The notes under the pieces were generated by a model. It saw only the letters and a list, made by a program, of their open reading frames with translations. It was not told the DNA's origin and did no database searches. DNA of 64,000 nucleotides from Gimesia sp. (GTDB lineage Bacteria; Planctomycetota; Planctomycetia; Planctomycetales; Planctomycetaceae), in contig PAJV01000061.1 of NCBI GenBank assembly GCA_002706765.1, forward strand, positions 1-64,000. The letters run 5' to 3'. Positions 17,040 through 26,304 of the stretch are shown piece by piece; position 1 is the stretch's first letter; each line of letters starts with the position of its first letter. The translations under genes and the position numbers were made by a program.

Positions 17040-18485
17040 ATGAAATATCTAACGCAGATTCGCTACGGATTTCTACCATTTTTGCTCTGCAGTGTTTATC
17101 TGCTGCAGCCTGTACGATGTTCTGCTGCAGAAGCACTCTGGAAAGCCGCCTCGGTCAGCGTTGTGATTACCCCGGAAGAAAATCTCTGGATGGCCGGTTA
17201 TGGCGGGCGCACGGCCCCTGCCGACGGCAAGCTCCATGATCTCTGGATGAAAGTTCTGGTCATAGAAGCCCGCGACGGACACCGGGGAGTGATTGTCTCA
17301 ACCGATACCCTGGGCATTCCCCAGTCGATCTACAACAACGTCTGTGCTGCCCTGAAAGAAAAATACAAGCTGGAACGCAGCCAGATCATGTTAAACAGCT
17401 CGCACACTCACTGTGGGCCCGTACTCCGTGGTGCCCTGCACGACATCTATCCACTGACACCCGAACACATCAAACAGATTGAGACCTATTCCACGAAGCT
17501 GGAACAGCAACTGGTCGACGCCGTCGGCAAAGCGATCAAGGAACTCGAACCCGCGACCCTCTGGACGGGAACCGGCTTGACCAGTTTCGCCGTCAACCGC
17601 CGCAATAATGTCGAAGCGGAAGTCCCCGGTCTCAGAAAAGCACACGACCTCAAAGGCCCCGTTGATCACAGCGTTCCGGTGCTCGCCGTCAAAGACAAAG
17701 ACGGTCAACTCAAAACCCTCGTCTTCGGTTATGCCTGCCATAATACCACACTGGGCATCCAGAAGTGGTGCGGAGATTATGCTGGCTTCGCGCAATATGA
17801 TCTGGAAGCCATGTTTCCCGGCGTGACCGCCATGTTCTACATGGGCTGTGGAGCCGACCAGAACCCGCTACCCCGCCGTACACAGGAACTGGCAGAATCG
17901 TATGGCTCACGGCTGGCGCATGCCGTCGCTGACACCGTCCGACTCCCGATGGTGGAACTCGACCCTGAACTCAAAACCGAAATCGAAATCACCGACATCA
18001 AGCTCGGCGATGCACCCACCAAAGCGGATCTCGAGAAAATCGCCGCCGGAAACCCCAAATCCTACGTAACCCGCTGGGGAACCCGACTGCTGAAGGAACT
18101 GAATGACGGAAAGACCTTCATTACTTCCTACCCCTTCCCGGTTCAGGTCTGGCTCCTGGGAAAAACCCAGCTCTGGATCACCATTGGCGGCGAAGTCGTC
18201 GTCGATTATTCCCTGGGAATGAAAAAAGAATTCGGACCCAATACCTGGGTTGCCGGCTACTGCAATGATGTGATGGCTTATACCCCGTCACTGCGGGTGC
18301 TGGAAGAAGACGTTCCCCCCCGGAAATCGTCCCGCTGGGGCTATGAAGGGAACACATCCATGATGGTCTATGGATTACCCGCCAACCGCTGGTCTGAGGA
18401 AATCGAAGACAAAATCGTCGAGAGTGCCCGCAGACAGGTCGAAAAGGTCCGCAATGGAAAACAGGCCCCCGCTTCGTTAAAATAG
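17040..18485 (+). CDS. Secreted neutral/alkaline ceramidase-like hydrolase
   Basis: This 481-residue exported protein belongs to the neutral/alkaline non-lysosomal ceramidase N-terminal domain family. A signal peptide (FLPFLLCSVYLLQPVRCSAA) is followed by the family opening SVSVVITPEENLWMAGYGGR. The zinc-binding motif NSSHTHCGPVL has His122 and His124, and GYACHNTTLG carries a further His at 234. True ceramidases are longer (about 650-750 residues) and have an extra C-terminal immunoglobulin-like domain, which is absent here, so the substrate may be another amide. The ATG has AGGTCT only, a weak ribosome site. It is divergent from the metalloprotease gene and about 200 bases ahead of acnA. 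Confidence 0.87.
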   Translation: MKYLTQIRYGFLPFLLCSVYLLQPVRCSAAEALWKAASVSVVITPEENLWMAGYGGRTAPADGKLHDLWMKVLVIEARDGHRGVIVSTDTLGIPQSIYNNVCAALKEKYKLERSQIMLNSSHTHCGPVLRGALHDIYPLTPEHIKQIETYSTKLEQQLVDAVGKAIKELEPATLWTGTGLTSFAVNRRNNVEAEVPGLRKAHDLKGPVDHSVPVLAVKDKDGQLKTLVFGYACHNTTLGIQKWCGDYAGFAQYDLEAMFPGVTAMFYMGCGADQNPLPRRTQELAESYGSRLAHAVADTVRLPMVELDPELKTEIEITDIKLGDAPTKADLEKIAAGNPKSYVTRWGTRLLKELNDGKTFITSYPFPVQVWLLGKTQLWITIGGEVVVDYSLGMKKEFGPNTWVAGYCNDVMAYTPSLRVLEEDVPPRKSSRWGYEGNTSMMVYGLPANRWSEEIEDKIVESARRQVEKVRNGKQAPASLK

Positions 18486-18690
18486 CCGCTTCGGCCCTGA
18501 TTTTACCTGCTGCCTACCCGCTTCTGTGGTTGTTTTGCGTTTTTAAGTCCCTGCCGTTTGTCGCGCAGGAACTGAAGTCCTAGAATGCAGCATATTCAGA
18601 CCTGTTAAGAAACATTAAATGAAACAGGTTTCCTCTGGAAGCCTGACAGCAATTGTCCACTAATATTAACGTAGCACTGAGGAGAGACTA

Positions 18691-21366
18691 ATGGCTTCCG
18701 GAAATCCTTTTGGCGCGGAAGGTCAATTAAAGGCAGCTGGTGGTGAGTTCACTTATTACCGTCTGCAGAAACTGATTGATGATGGCATCGGCAATATCGA
18801 ATCACTTCCCTTTTCCATTCGCGTGCTGCTCGAATCCTGCCTGCGAAATGTGGATGGTTTCGTGGTGAACGAATCTGATGTCACGAATCTCGCCAACTGG
18901 AGCGCAGAATCTCCCAATCCCGTCGAAGTTCCCTTTAAACCAGGCCGCGTGGTCCTGCAGGACTTCACCGGTGTTCCCGCCGTCGTCGATCTGGCTGCCC
19001 TCCGCAGTGCCATGGTCCGACTGGGCGGCGATCCTCAGAAAATCAATCCCCTGGTTCCGTGTGACCTGGTCATTGACCACTCGGTGCAGGTCGATGAATT
19101 CGCAACCCGATTCTCCCTGCAGCACAATGTCGAGAAAGAATTCGAACGGAACCAGGAACGCTACCAGTTCCTCCGCTGGGGACAGCAGGCACTCGATAAC
19201 TTCGGCGTCGTGCCTCCCGCCACCGGGATCGTGCACCAGGTCAATCTCGAATATCTGGCCAAAGTGGTCCTTACCAAAGATGGTGTAGCCTATCCTGACA
19301 GCCTGGTCGGAACAGACAGCCATACCACCATGATCAACGGCCTGGGCGTTGTTGGCTGGGGCGTGGGTGGGATTGAAGCCGAAGCGGTCATGCTCGGCCA
19401 GCCGATTTACATGCTGACTCCCGAAGTCGTCGGCTTCCGGTTGAGCGGCAAACTCCCTGCAGCCGCCACCGCGACCGACCTCGTTCTCCGCATCGTCCAG
19501 ATGCTCCGCGAGCACGGCGTCGTCGGCAAATTCGTCGAGTTTTATGGTCCCGGCCTGTCCAACATGAGCCTGGCAGACCGTGCCACGATCGCCAACATGG
19601 CTCCTGAATACGGTGCCACCATCGGCTTCTTCCCCGTCGACGATGAAACCCTGAACTACATGCGCCGTACCGGACGTACCGACGCGGAAGTCGATCTGGT
19701 CGAGCGATACTACAAAGAACAGGGCATGTACCGCACTGACAGTTCCCCCGAACCCAGTTTCACCAGCAAACTCGAACTCGATATTTCGACCATTGAAGTC
19801 TCGCTGGCCGGGCCGAAACGCCCCCAGGACCGCATCGCACTGACCGATATGAAATCGCACTGGCACAGTGATCTCAGCAAAACCTTCGGCAAACAGGATC
19901 CCTCCACGACCAGCGTTGCCGTCGACTATAATGACCAGAACTTCAATCTGAAAGATGGCTCGGTTGTGATCGCCGCCATCACCAGCTGTACCAACACGAG
20001 TAACCCATCCGTCATGATCGGTGCCGGCCTGCTGGCGAAGAAAGCGGCGGAAAAAGGACTGACCCGCAAACCATGGGTCAAAACCAGCCTGGCTCCCGGA
20101 AGTCGCGTTGTAACCGACTACCTCGAAAAATCCGGCCTGACTCCTTACCTCGATCAGCTTGGCTTTAACCTGGTTGGCTATGGCTGCACCACCTGTATCG
20201 GCAACAGTGGTCCGCTGCCTCCTCCTATCTCCAAAGCCATTAACGAGAACGACATCGTCGCTGCCGCCGTCCTGTCCGGTAACCGGAACTTCGAAGGTCG
20301 CATCAGCCCCGATGTGCGTGCCAACTACCTCGCCAGCCCCCCACTCGTGGTGGCCTATGCGATCGCCGGCACAACGGATATCGACCTCAGCACAGAGCCA
20401 CTGGGACAGGATCAGGATGGCAAAGATGTCTTCCTGAAAGACGTCTGGCCTTCTCAGGAAGAAGTCAACGCGACAATGGAATCATCCATCAATCCGGAAA
20501 TGTTCCGCAAACAGTACGGCAAAGCTACCGAAGGCTCTCCCGAATGGCAGGCCATCAATGGCGGCGACGGAGACATCTTCGCCTGGGATGAACACAGTAC
20601 TTACATTCAGGAACCGCCGTTCTTCGTCGATATGCCTGTCACTCCGGAACCCATCAGTTCCATCAATGACGCGCGGGTACTGGTGTCAGTAGGCGACTCC
20701 GTCACTACCGACCACATCTCTCCCGCCGGTGCCATCAAAGCCGATTCTCCTGCCGGGAAGTATCTGCAGGAAAACGGCATCACCCCGGAAAACTTCAACA
20801 GCTACGGCAGTCGCCGTGGTAATGACCGGGTCATGACCCGGGGAACATTCGCGAACATCCGCCTCAGCAACCTGCTGGCTCCCGGGACCAGCGGCGGTGT
20901 GACCACGTATCTGCCAACCGGTGAGCAGACTTCAATCTACGAAGCCTCGCTCAAGTACAAAGACGCAGGTATCCCGCTGGTCGTGCTTGCCGGCGGAGAT
21001 TACGGCATGGGTTCTTCACGGGACTGGGCCGCCAAAGGGACTTTCCTGCTGGGCATTAAAGCGGTCATCGCCACCTCGTTCGAACGCATTCACCGCTCCA
21101 ACCTGGTCGGCATGGGCGTACTGCCTCTGCAGTTCCGGGACGGAGAAAGCCGCGAAGAACTGGGCCTGGACGGGACAGAAACATTCGACATCGAACTGGA
21201 TGACAACCTGAAACCAGGTCAGGCGATCCGCGTCACCGCGACCAAGGAAAACGGAACGCAGGTTCTGTTTACGGTCCAGTGTCGTATCGATACCCCCGTC
21301 GAAGTCGAATACTACCGCAACGGTGGTATTCTGCACAAAGTACTACGCGATCTGGCTACGTCCTGA
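18691..21366 (+). CDS. acnA: Aconitate hydratase AcnA
   Basis: Aconitase interconverts citrate and isocitrate in the TCA cycle. The 891 residues match the AcnA/IRP1 class in length and layout. The three cluster-ligand cysteines are present: Cys433 in [17 protein letters not shown], and Cys499 and Cys502 in [17 protein letters not shown]. The C-terminal swivel domain contains [17 protein letters not shown]. The ATG has GAGGAGA upstream. It is followed four bases later by a pseudouridine synthase gene, so the two probably form one transcript. Confidence 0.97.
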   Translation: MASGNPFGAEGQLKAAGGEFTYYRLQKLIDDGIGNIESLPFSIRVLLESCLRNVDGFVVNESDVTNLANWSAESPNPVEVPFKPGRVVLQDFTGVPAVVDLAALRSAMVRLGGDPQKINPLVPCDLVIDHSVQVDEFATRFSLQHNVEKEFERNQERYQFLRWGQQALDNFGVVPPATGIVHQVNLEYLAKVVLTKDGVAYPDSLVGTDSHTTMINGLGVVGWGVGGIEAEAVMLGQPIYMLTPEVVGFRLSGKLPAAATATDLVLRIVQMLREHGVVGKFVEFYGPGLSNMSLADRATIANMAPEYGATIGFFPVDDETLNYMRRTGRTDAEVDLVERYYKEQGMYRTDSSPEPSFTSKLELDISTIEVSLAGPKRPQDRIALTDMKSHWHSDLSKTFGKQDPSTTSVAVDYNDQNFNLKDGSVVIAAITSCTNTSNPSVMIGAGLLAKKAAEKGLTRKPWVKTSLAPGSRVVTDYLEKSGLTPYLDQLGFNLVGYGCTTCIGNSGPLPPPISKAINENDIVAAAVLSGNRNFEGRISPDVRANYLASPPLVVAYAIAGTTDIDLSTEPLGQDQDGKDVFLKDVWPSQEEVNATMESSINPEMFRKQYGKATEGSPEWQAINGGDGDIFAWDEHSTYIQEPPFFVDMPVTPEPISSINDARVLVSVGDSVTTDHISPAGAIKADSPAGKYLQENGITPENFNSYGSRRGNDRVMTRGTFANIRLSNLLAPGTSGGVTTYLPTGEQTSIYEASLKYKDAGIPLVVLAGGDYGMGSSRDWAAKGTFLLGIKAVIATSFERIHRSNLVGMGVLPLQFRDGESREELGLDGTETFDIELDDNLKPGQAIRVTATKENGTQVLFTVQCRIDTPVEVEYYRNGGILHKVLRDLATS

Positions 21367-21370
21367 TTTG

Positions 21371-22324
21371 ATGAAAACTGCGTTTGAAACCGATCTGATT
21401 GTCGAGGATTACCTGGACGGAGCCCGCATCGATCGGTTTCTCAGCCGCCATTTCAGAAATTATTCGACACATCGACTGCAGCGCATCGTGCAGGCGGGGT
21501 TTGCTAAAGTGAATGGCATCCCCGCTGAGCCGCTGCAGCGCGTGTTTCGCGGTCAACAGATCAGTATCCGTCTCCCGGAACCGCCCGATAAAACCTACGA
21601 TCCGGAACCGCTGCCGCTGGAGGTTCTGTACGAAGATGCGTGGCTGATGATCGTCAATAAACCCCCGGGCATGATTGCCCATCCGGCGGGAAATATTCTG
21701 AGCGGTACCGTAGCCAATGCCCTGCAGTATTATCTGGACCAGCAGACCGGCGTCCGCAGTCTGTTGCGGCCCGGTATCGTCCATCGACTCGACCAGTTTA
21801 CCAGCGGCATTCTGATCGTCGCCAAAGAACATCTGGGACACCGCAGTCTCTCGATCCAGTTTCAGCAGAACCGCGTCAGCAAAGCCTACCTGGCGATTGT
21901 CCGCGATCAACCGGAACAGAATGCATTTGAAAACAGTAACGCCATCGGAGAACACCCTACCCAGGCCGGCGTCTGCATGACGACTCACCCGCAGGCACTG
22001 CGCGCCAAAAAGGCGTTTACCCGCTTTGAAGTGGTGCAACGCTTGCCCGGCCATTCGCTGATCCGCGCGTTTCCCAGAACCGGGCGTCTGCATCAGATCC
22101 GCGTGCATCTGTCAGACCTGGGATTCCCCATCATCGCCGATGACTTTTATGGCAACGATGCCAGGCTCCTGGAGGACCGCGAGTTGATCACGAGACAGGC
22201 ATTACACGCGGAGCAGATTGAATTCTCACACCCCGTGACTGACCTGCGGATGAAAATTACCGCTGGAGTACCAGCTGACTTTCAACTGGCACTCCAGCGG
22301 ATACGGAGCGCCTGGAGTGGATGA
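21371..22324 (+). CDS. RluA-family 23S rRNA pseudouridine synthase
   Basis: This 317-residue protein has an N-terminal S4 RNA-binding domain (DGARIDRFLSRHF, QRIVQAGFAKVNG) and an RluA catalytic domain. The active aspartate is Asp141 in IVHRLDQFTSGILIVAKE, and GRLHQIRVHLSDLGFPI is the family C-terminal motif. It modifies uridines in rRNA; RluD is the nearest type by layout, but the exact target cannot be told. It starts four bases after acnA; the longer frame beginning at 21323 would overlap acnA and lacks a ribosome site. Confidence 0.93.
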   Translation: MKTAFETDLIVEDYLDGARIDRFLSRHFRNYSTHRLQRIVQAGFAKVNGIPAEPLQRVFRGQQISIRLPEPPDKTYDPEPLPLEVLYEDAWLMIVNKPPGMIAHPAGNILSGTVANALQYYLDQQTGVRSLLRPGIVHRLDQFTSGILIVAKEHLGHRSLSIQFQQNRVSKAYLAIVRDQPEQNAFENSNAIGEHPTQAGVCMTTHPQALRAKKAFTRFEVVQRLPGHSLIRAFPRTGRLHQIRVHLSDLGFPIIADDFYGNDARLLEDRELITRQALHAEQIEFSHPVTDLRMKITAGVPADFQLALQRIRSAWSG

Positions 22325-22388
22325 CAAATATGATTCGCAGCGACCTTCAGACTGCGATCCGACCTCAAAGAAGTCAGCTTGCTACCGG

Positions 22389-23879
22389 TTAGACTTCTAC
22401 GATTTCCTCTTCATCTGACTCTACTGGTTCCTCTACCGCCACGGTCAAAGCAGCGTCCACACTGATTTTGGTGAGCTTCGATTCTTCAAACAGACGATCC
22501 AGGCTCATTTTTTCAAACGCATCGAAGGCAGCTACTTTGTAGCATTCTGCCATCGTCGGGTAATTGAAGACGGCGTTTCGGAAATATTCGATCGTCCCGC
22601 CAAACGACATGACGGTCTGACCAATGTGCACAATCTCGGTCGCGGCTTCACCAATCGCATGGATACCCAGAATCTTCAACGTTTCCCGATGAAACAGAAT
22701 TTTCAACATCCCGTCCCGGTCACCTGAAATCTGCCCACGGGCAATTTCCCGATAACGGGCTGCGCCGACCTCATACGGAATATGCGATTCCGTCAGCTGC
22801 TGCTCCGTTTTACCGACCATCGAAATTTCCGGGATCGTGAATAATCCGTAGGGCATCAGGTCGAATGCTTCAAACGGTTCATTGAAGGCATTACACACTA
22901 CGCGGCGGCCCTGTTCCATCGAAACACTGGCCAGCGCCGGAAAGCCCACTATATCGCCGGCTCCGTAAATGTGTGGCACCCACGTCTGATGTTCTTCGTT
23001 ACACCACAGGCGACCTCGTTCATCCGGCTCCAGACCGGCTGCCTGAAAATTCAACTCTTCCGCATCACCAACGCGCCCCACCGTATACAACACGGAATCC
23101 GCAACCAGACGTTTTCCGCTTTCGGTCTGAACTGCCGCCATTGAATCAGAAAACCGCTCGATGCCGACGACCTCTTCTCCCATCCGGAAGATCATGCCCA
23201 GCGAGCGGGCATGGTGAATCAGCGCGTCAATGATCTCGCGGTCACAAAACTCCAGCAGACGATCGCGCCCATCCAGCACGGTGACTTCCACACCCAGCGT
23301 CGCAAACATGATGGCGTATTCGATACCAATCACGCCACCACCCACAACAATCATCGAACGCGGGATCTGTTTCAGATCGATAATTTCATCGGAGTCAAAA
23401 ATCGTCTCGCCATCAAAGGGGATGTGCGGCGGACGGGAAGGCTTGGTACCAGTGGCGACCAGGATAAAATCGCCATACAGCTGCTTTCGCCCTGTTTCGC
23501 AGGCGACTTCCACTTCATGCGGGCTGACGAACTTCGCTTCACCAATAAAGATTTCCACACCGTTGCGTTCCAGCTGATCATGAATGATTTCCAGTTCATG
23601 CTCCGCCACGTCGGCCAGCTTCAGTCGCAGGTCCTGCATCGTGATCCGACGCTTGCGGCGATACCATTTGCTGTAAACATCCCGGTGACGATAGCCGGTC
23701 AGGTACAATATGGCTTCGCGCATCGTCTTGGACGGGATCGTCCCCTTATGCAGGCAGACGCCCCCCATGCCACGAAAGTTGCGTTCCACAATGGCCACAC
23801 GCTTCCCCAGCTTCGAAGCAGCGATCGCCGCCTTTTGTCCGGCGGGACCACTTCCAATAATTACAATGTCGTATTTCAT
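22389..23879 (-). CDS. sthA: Soluble NAD(P) transhydrogenase SthA-like
   Basis: This flavoprotein of the pyridine nucleotide-disulfide oxidoreductase family (496 residues) would move hydride between NADPH and NAD+. It has the FAD-binding GSGPAGQKAAIAASKLGKR, the SthA-type segment GGVCLHKGTIPSKTMREAIL (one Cys only, lacking the CxxxxC redox pair of lipoamide dehydrogenase) and the NAD(P) motif MIVVGGGVIGIEYAIMFATLG. The acidic tail (EEPVESDEEEIVEV) is an addition. Neighbours are unrelated and it is convergent with the pseudouridine synthase. The family is sure; the exact substrate rests on the missing second cysteine. Confidence 0.9.
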   Translation of the reverse strand: MKYDIVIIGSGPAGQKAAIAASKLGKRVAIVERNFRGMGGVCLHKGTIPSKTMREAILYLTGYRHRDVYSKWYRRKRRITMQDLRLKLADVAEHELEIIHDQLERNGVEIFIGEAKFVSPHEVEVACETGRKQLYGDFILVATGTKPSRPPHIPFDGETIFDSDEIIDLKQIPRSMIVVGGGVIGIEYAIMFATLGVEVTVLDGRDRLLEFCDREIIDALIHHARSLGMIFRMGEEVVGIERFSDSMAAVQTESGKRLVADSVLYTVGRVGDAEELNFQAAGLEPDERGRLWCNEEHQTWVPHIYGAGDIVGFPALASVSMEQGRRVVCNAFNEPFEAFDLMPYGLFTIPEISMVGKTEQQLTESHIPYEVGAARYREIARGQISGDRDGMLKILFHRETLKILGIHAIGEAATEIVHIGQTVMSFGGTIEYFRNAVFNYPTMAECYKVAAFDAFEKMSLDRLFEESKLTKISVDAALTVAVEEPVESDEEEIVEV

Positions 23880-24182
23880 CGAACCACTCTTTATACATCA
23901 GACTCGCTTCCCACGAACGGCCGATCTGCATCGGATGTCAAACTGAGAAGACTGGCTGAACTTTTCTACGTAAACGAACACTTCTAACTTCGGAATCCGG
24001 GTGGTCTGACAAAGATATAAAGGTTGAAGCAATCAACGAAACAGGCTATTTTGCGTGCAACCTGACGGTTATACTGATATTACCAGCAGTAGGAATCTGA
24101 AATGCCTCCCGGGGAGAACCAGTAAAACCGCAGTCTCGCCAGAAAGCTTCTTCGCTCAGCAGACTCACGATAAGGAACTTCG
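23880..24182. other. Divergent promoter region of sthA and msrP
   Basis: No gene or strong repeat is visible in this divergent gap. It should hold both promoters. Confidence 0.4.
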
Positions 24183-25184
24183 ATGAATCACCACATCCGA
24201 AAAATCTGGAACGTTCCGGAACACGAACACACGCCCTTCGAAGTCTTTCAGAACCGGAAATTATACCGCCGGGAATTCCTGGCGCGGCTGGGGCAGGGAG
24301 TGGGCATCGCCGGGTTTGCCGGCCTGCTTTCCAGTTGTGAGCAGGCCACAAAGGAAGAAATCGAACAGGCAGGAGCGAGCACGCCGCTACCCCAGGATGC
24401 AATATCCATCTACCCGGCACAGCGAAATCCGGCTTTCGAATACGGGCGGCCCGAAACAGAGGCCATCGAAGCGGAAAAATTCACCAACTTTTATGAATTC
24501 ACCGGCCCGACTTCCAAACAGGCCTGGAAATACGTGGAGAAGTTCGAAACGGCTCCCTGGTCTGTGACAGTGGAAGGGGAATGCGAAAAACCCCGCACAT
24601 TTGATCTGGACGATCTGTTCAAAGAGATGAAATTTGAAGAACGCGCCTATCGACATCGCTGTGTCGAAACCTGGGCCATGTGCGTGCCCTGGACCGGCTT
24701 TCCCCTGGCCAGCCTGCTGAAACTCGTGGAACCCAAAGCGACTGCGAAATTTGTCGCCTTCGAAACCTTCAACAAGCCAAAACAGGCACCTTACATGGAA
24801 TCGAGCGGACCGGGAACCTGGCCGTGGCCTTATATGGAAGGCTTGAGTATGCCCGAAGCGATGAATGATCTGGCCTTCATCGCCACCGGCCTGTACGGCG
24901 CCCCCTTACTCAAACAGAATGGCGCTCCCATTCGACTTGTCGTTCCCTGGAAGTACGGCTTTAAGTCGGGCAAATCGATCGTAAAAATCCGACTGACCAA
25001 AGACCAGCCCGCCACCTTCTGGAATACCGTCAACCCAGCCGAATATGGATTTGTCGCGAATGTGAATCCGGACGTCCCCCATCCCCGCTGGAGCCAGCGC
25101 ACAGAATGGATGCTGGGCACAGAAAAACGCTACGAAACCAAGCCCTTCAACGGCTATGGTGACTATGTCGCCAGCCTGTATTAA
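24183..25184 (+). CDS. msrP: Molybdopterin-dependent protein methionine-sulfoxide reductase MsrP
   Basis: MsrP (formerly YedY) repairs oxidised methionines in envelope proteins using a molybdenum cofactor. The 333-residue protein has a Tat signal (YRREFLARLGQGVGIAGFAG). The molybdenum-ligating cysteine is in YRHRCVETWAMCVPWTGFPL, and the C-terminal domain includes LVVPWKYGFKSGKSIVKIRL. The ATG has AAGGA upstream. Its usual heme-membrane partner MsrQ is not adjacent: the next gene is a Bax-inhibitor protein on the other strand, so another electron donor, or a distant msrQ, is needed. Confidence 0.93.
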   Translation: MNHHIRKIWNVPEHEHTPFEVFQNRKLYRREFLARLGQGVGIAGFAGLLSSCEQATKEEIEQAGASTPLPQDAISIYPAQRNPAFEYGRPETEAIEAEKFTNFYEFTGPTSKQAWKYVEKFETAPWSVTVEGECEKPRTFDLDDLFKEMKFEERAYRHRCVETWAMCVPWTGFPLASLLKLVEPKATAKFVAFETFNKPKQAPYMESSGPGTWPWPYMEGLSMPEAMNDLAFIATGLYGAPLLKQNGAPIRLVVPWKYGFKSGKSIVKIRLTKDQPATFWNTVNPAEYGFVANVNPDVPHPRWSQRTEWMLGTEKRYETKPFNGYGDYVASLY

Positions 25185-25210
25185 AGCTGCAAAACAGCGT
25201 TTCAACATAA

Positions 25211-25246
25211 AAAAGCCCCGGCAGATCACTCTGTCGGGGCTTTTAA
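25211..25246. terminator. Bidirectional intrinsic terminator
   Basis: A 15-base arm AAAAGCCCCGGCAGA (25211-25225) pairs with TCTGTCGGGGCTTTT (25230-25244) with one G-T mismatch and a 4-base loop, flanked by A- and T-runs. It lies between the convergent msrP and Bax-inhibitor genes and suits both. Confidence 0.9.
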
Positions 25247-25275
25247 ATTTATATCATACAGAAGTTCAAGCTCGT

Positions 25276-26010
25276 TTAGTCGTCAGAGCTGAACATCATC
25301 ACGATTCGCAGTACATACCAGAACAGTGTGGCCACAGAGGCGAACAAAGCCAGTGAAGCAGACACATACTGATTGGTCGCATATTGATGCAGCACATTCG
25401 ATGTTTCATACAAAATGAAACCGCTCATTAAGAGCACCATCGCAGCAGCAAACCAGAGGCCCAGTGAGAACCCGAACAATGCAGCACCGAATGCGATGCC
25501 AATCGCAGCCAGCAGAGCGATAGTCAGGCCACCACCCAGGTAGGAAAAGTTCGCGCCTGTCACCAAAACATACGCCGTCAGTCCCCCAAAAATGCAGAGC
25601 GTAATGATCGCAGCGATCGGAATTACTGTCGGATCTGACATTTCACGCGCAAAGTAGAGGATCGGCACAAAGATGATTGCTTCGGCCAGGGTATAGAGTC
25701 CCAAGCCGGCATATTGAGTACCCAGTGATTTGGCACTTGAAGCCATCGAACTGGCAATCCAGCTGGCACCCAGGAAAGCAATCAGAATGATCCAGGGACT
25801 GGCACTAAACAGTCCCATAACAGGTCGCAATAATGCGGGGGTATTCAGAATGATAAATTCCAAGCCCATAAAAACAAAAATCGCACCTGCAAGATGCATG
25901 TAGGTCTTGCGGATGAATGCGGCGCGCTCGGAAGCAATAGCGTCAATGGCAAAGACGCCGCCGCCAGCCGTTGTATCCTGCTCGTAATAATCAGGAGTGT
26001 AGTTGTTCAT
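25276..26010 (-). CDS. Bax inhibitor-1 / YccA family membrane protein
   Basis: This 244-residue integral membrane protein has seven hydrophobic helices (for example AGAIFVFMGLEFIILNTPAL, VIPIAAIITLCIFGGLTAYV, WFAAAMVLLMSGFILYET) after a Tyr/Asp-rich soluble start (MNNYTPDYYEQDTT). This is the BI-1/YccA (TMBIM) pattern, a family of putative ion leak or stress-related proteins. The ATG at 26010 has GGAGA nine bases upstream; the frame extends 20 codons further but without homologous sequence. Its role here is unknown. Confidence 0.9.
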   Translation of the reverse strand: MNNYTPDYYEQDTTAGGGVFAIDAIASERAAFIRKTYMHLAGAIFVFMGLEFIILNTPALLRPVMGLFSASPWIILIAFLGASWIASSMASSAKSLGTQYAGLGLYTLAEAIIFVPILYFAREMSDPTVIPIAAIITLCIFGGLTAYVLVTGANFSYLGGGLTIALLAAIGIAFGAALFGFSLGLWFAAAMVLLMSGFILYETSNVLHQYATNQYVSASLALFASVATLFWYVLRIVMMFSSDD

Positions 26011-26304
26011 TGACAGATTTCTCCAAGTGAGTGAGAAGGGGATGTTCCAGCCGAACACGGTTTGGTTCATCAGTTTAGATCAGGCTGCTTTCGCCGCGTT
26101 TTGATCCGCAGCGGGCAGGCATGACAATTATAGATCGCGGTGCACATAATTCAAGCACAACCGGTCACTCTTTCGTTTCCGGTATTTTATAAAGTGCTTT
26201 TCTCCCGCCACCCGGTGCAGCACTTTCACTGGGGTCGGGAATCTGTTCTGATATCTCATACGCAAGTTTACATCAGGGAATTCAAAAAATTCTAGAAAAT
26301 AATT

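Noticed and set aside
18802-19866. 354-codon minus-strand frame inside acnA
   Set aside because: Antisense of an intact, strongly conserved aconitase; high-GC codon bias creates long shadow frames.
26193-26232. AAAGTGC...GCACTTT inverted repeat upstream of the oxoprolinase
   Set aside because: Arms are 7 bp with a loop of about 20 bases and no T-run; likely chance.
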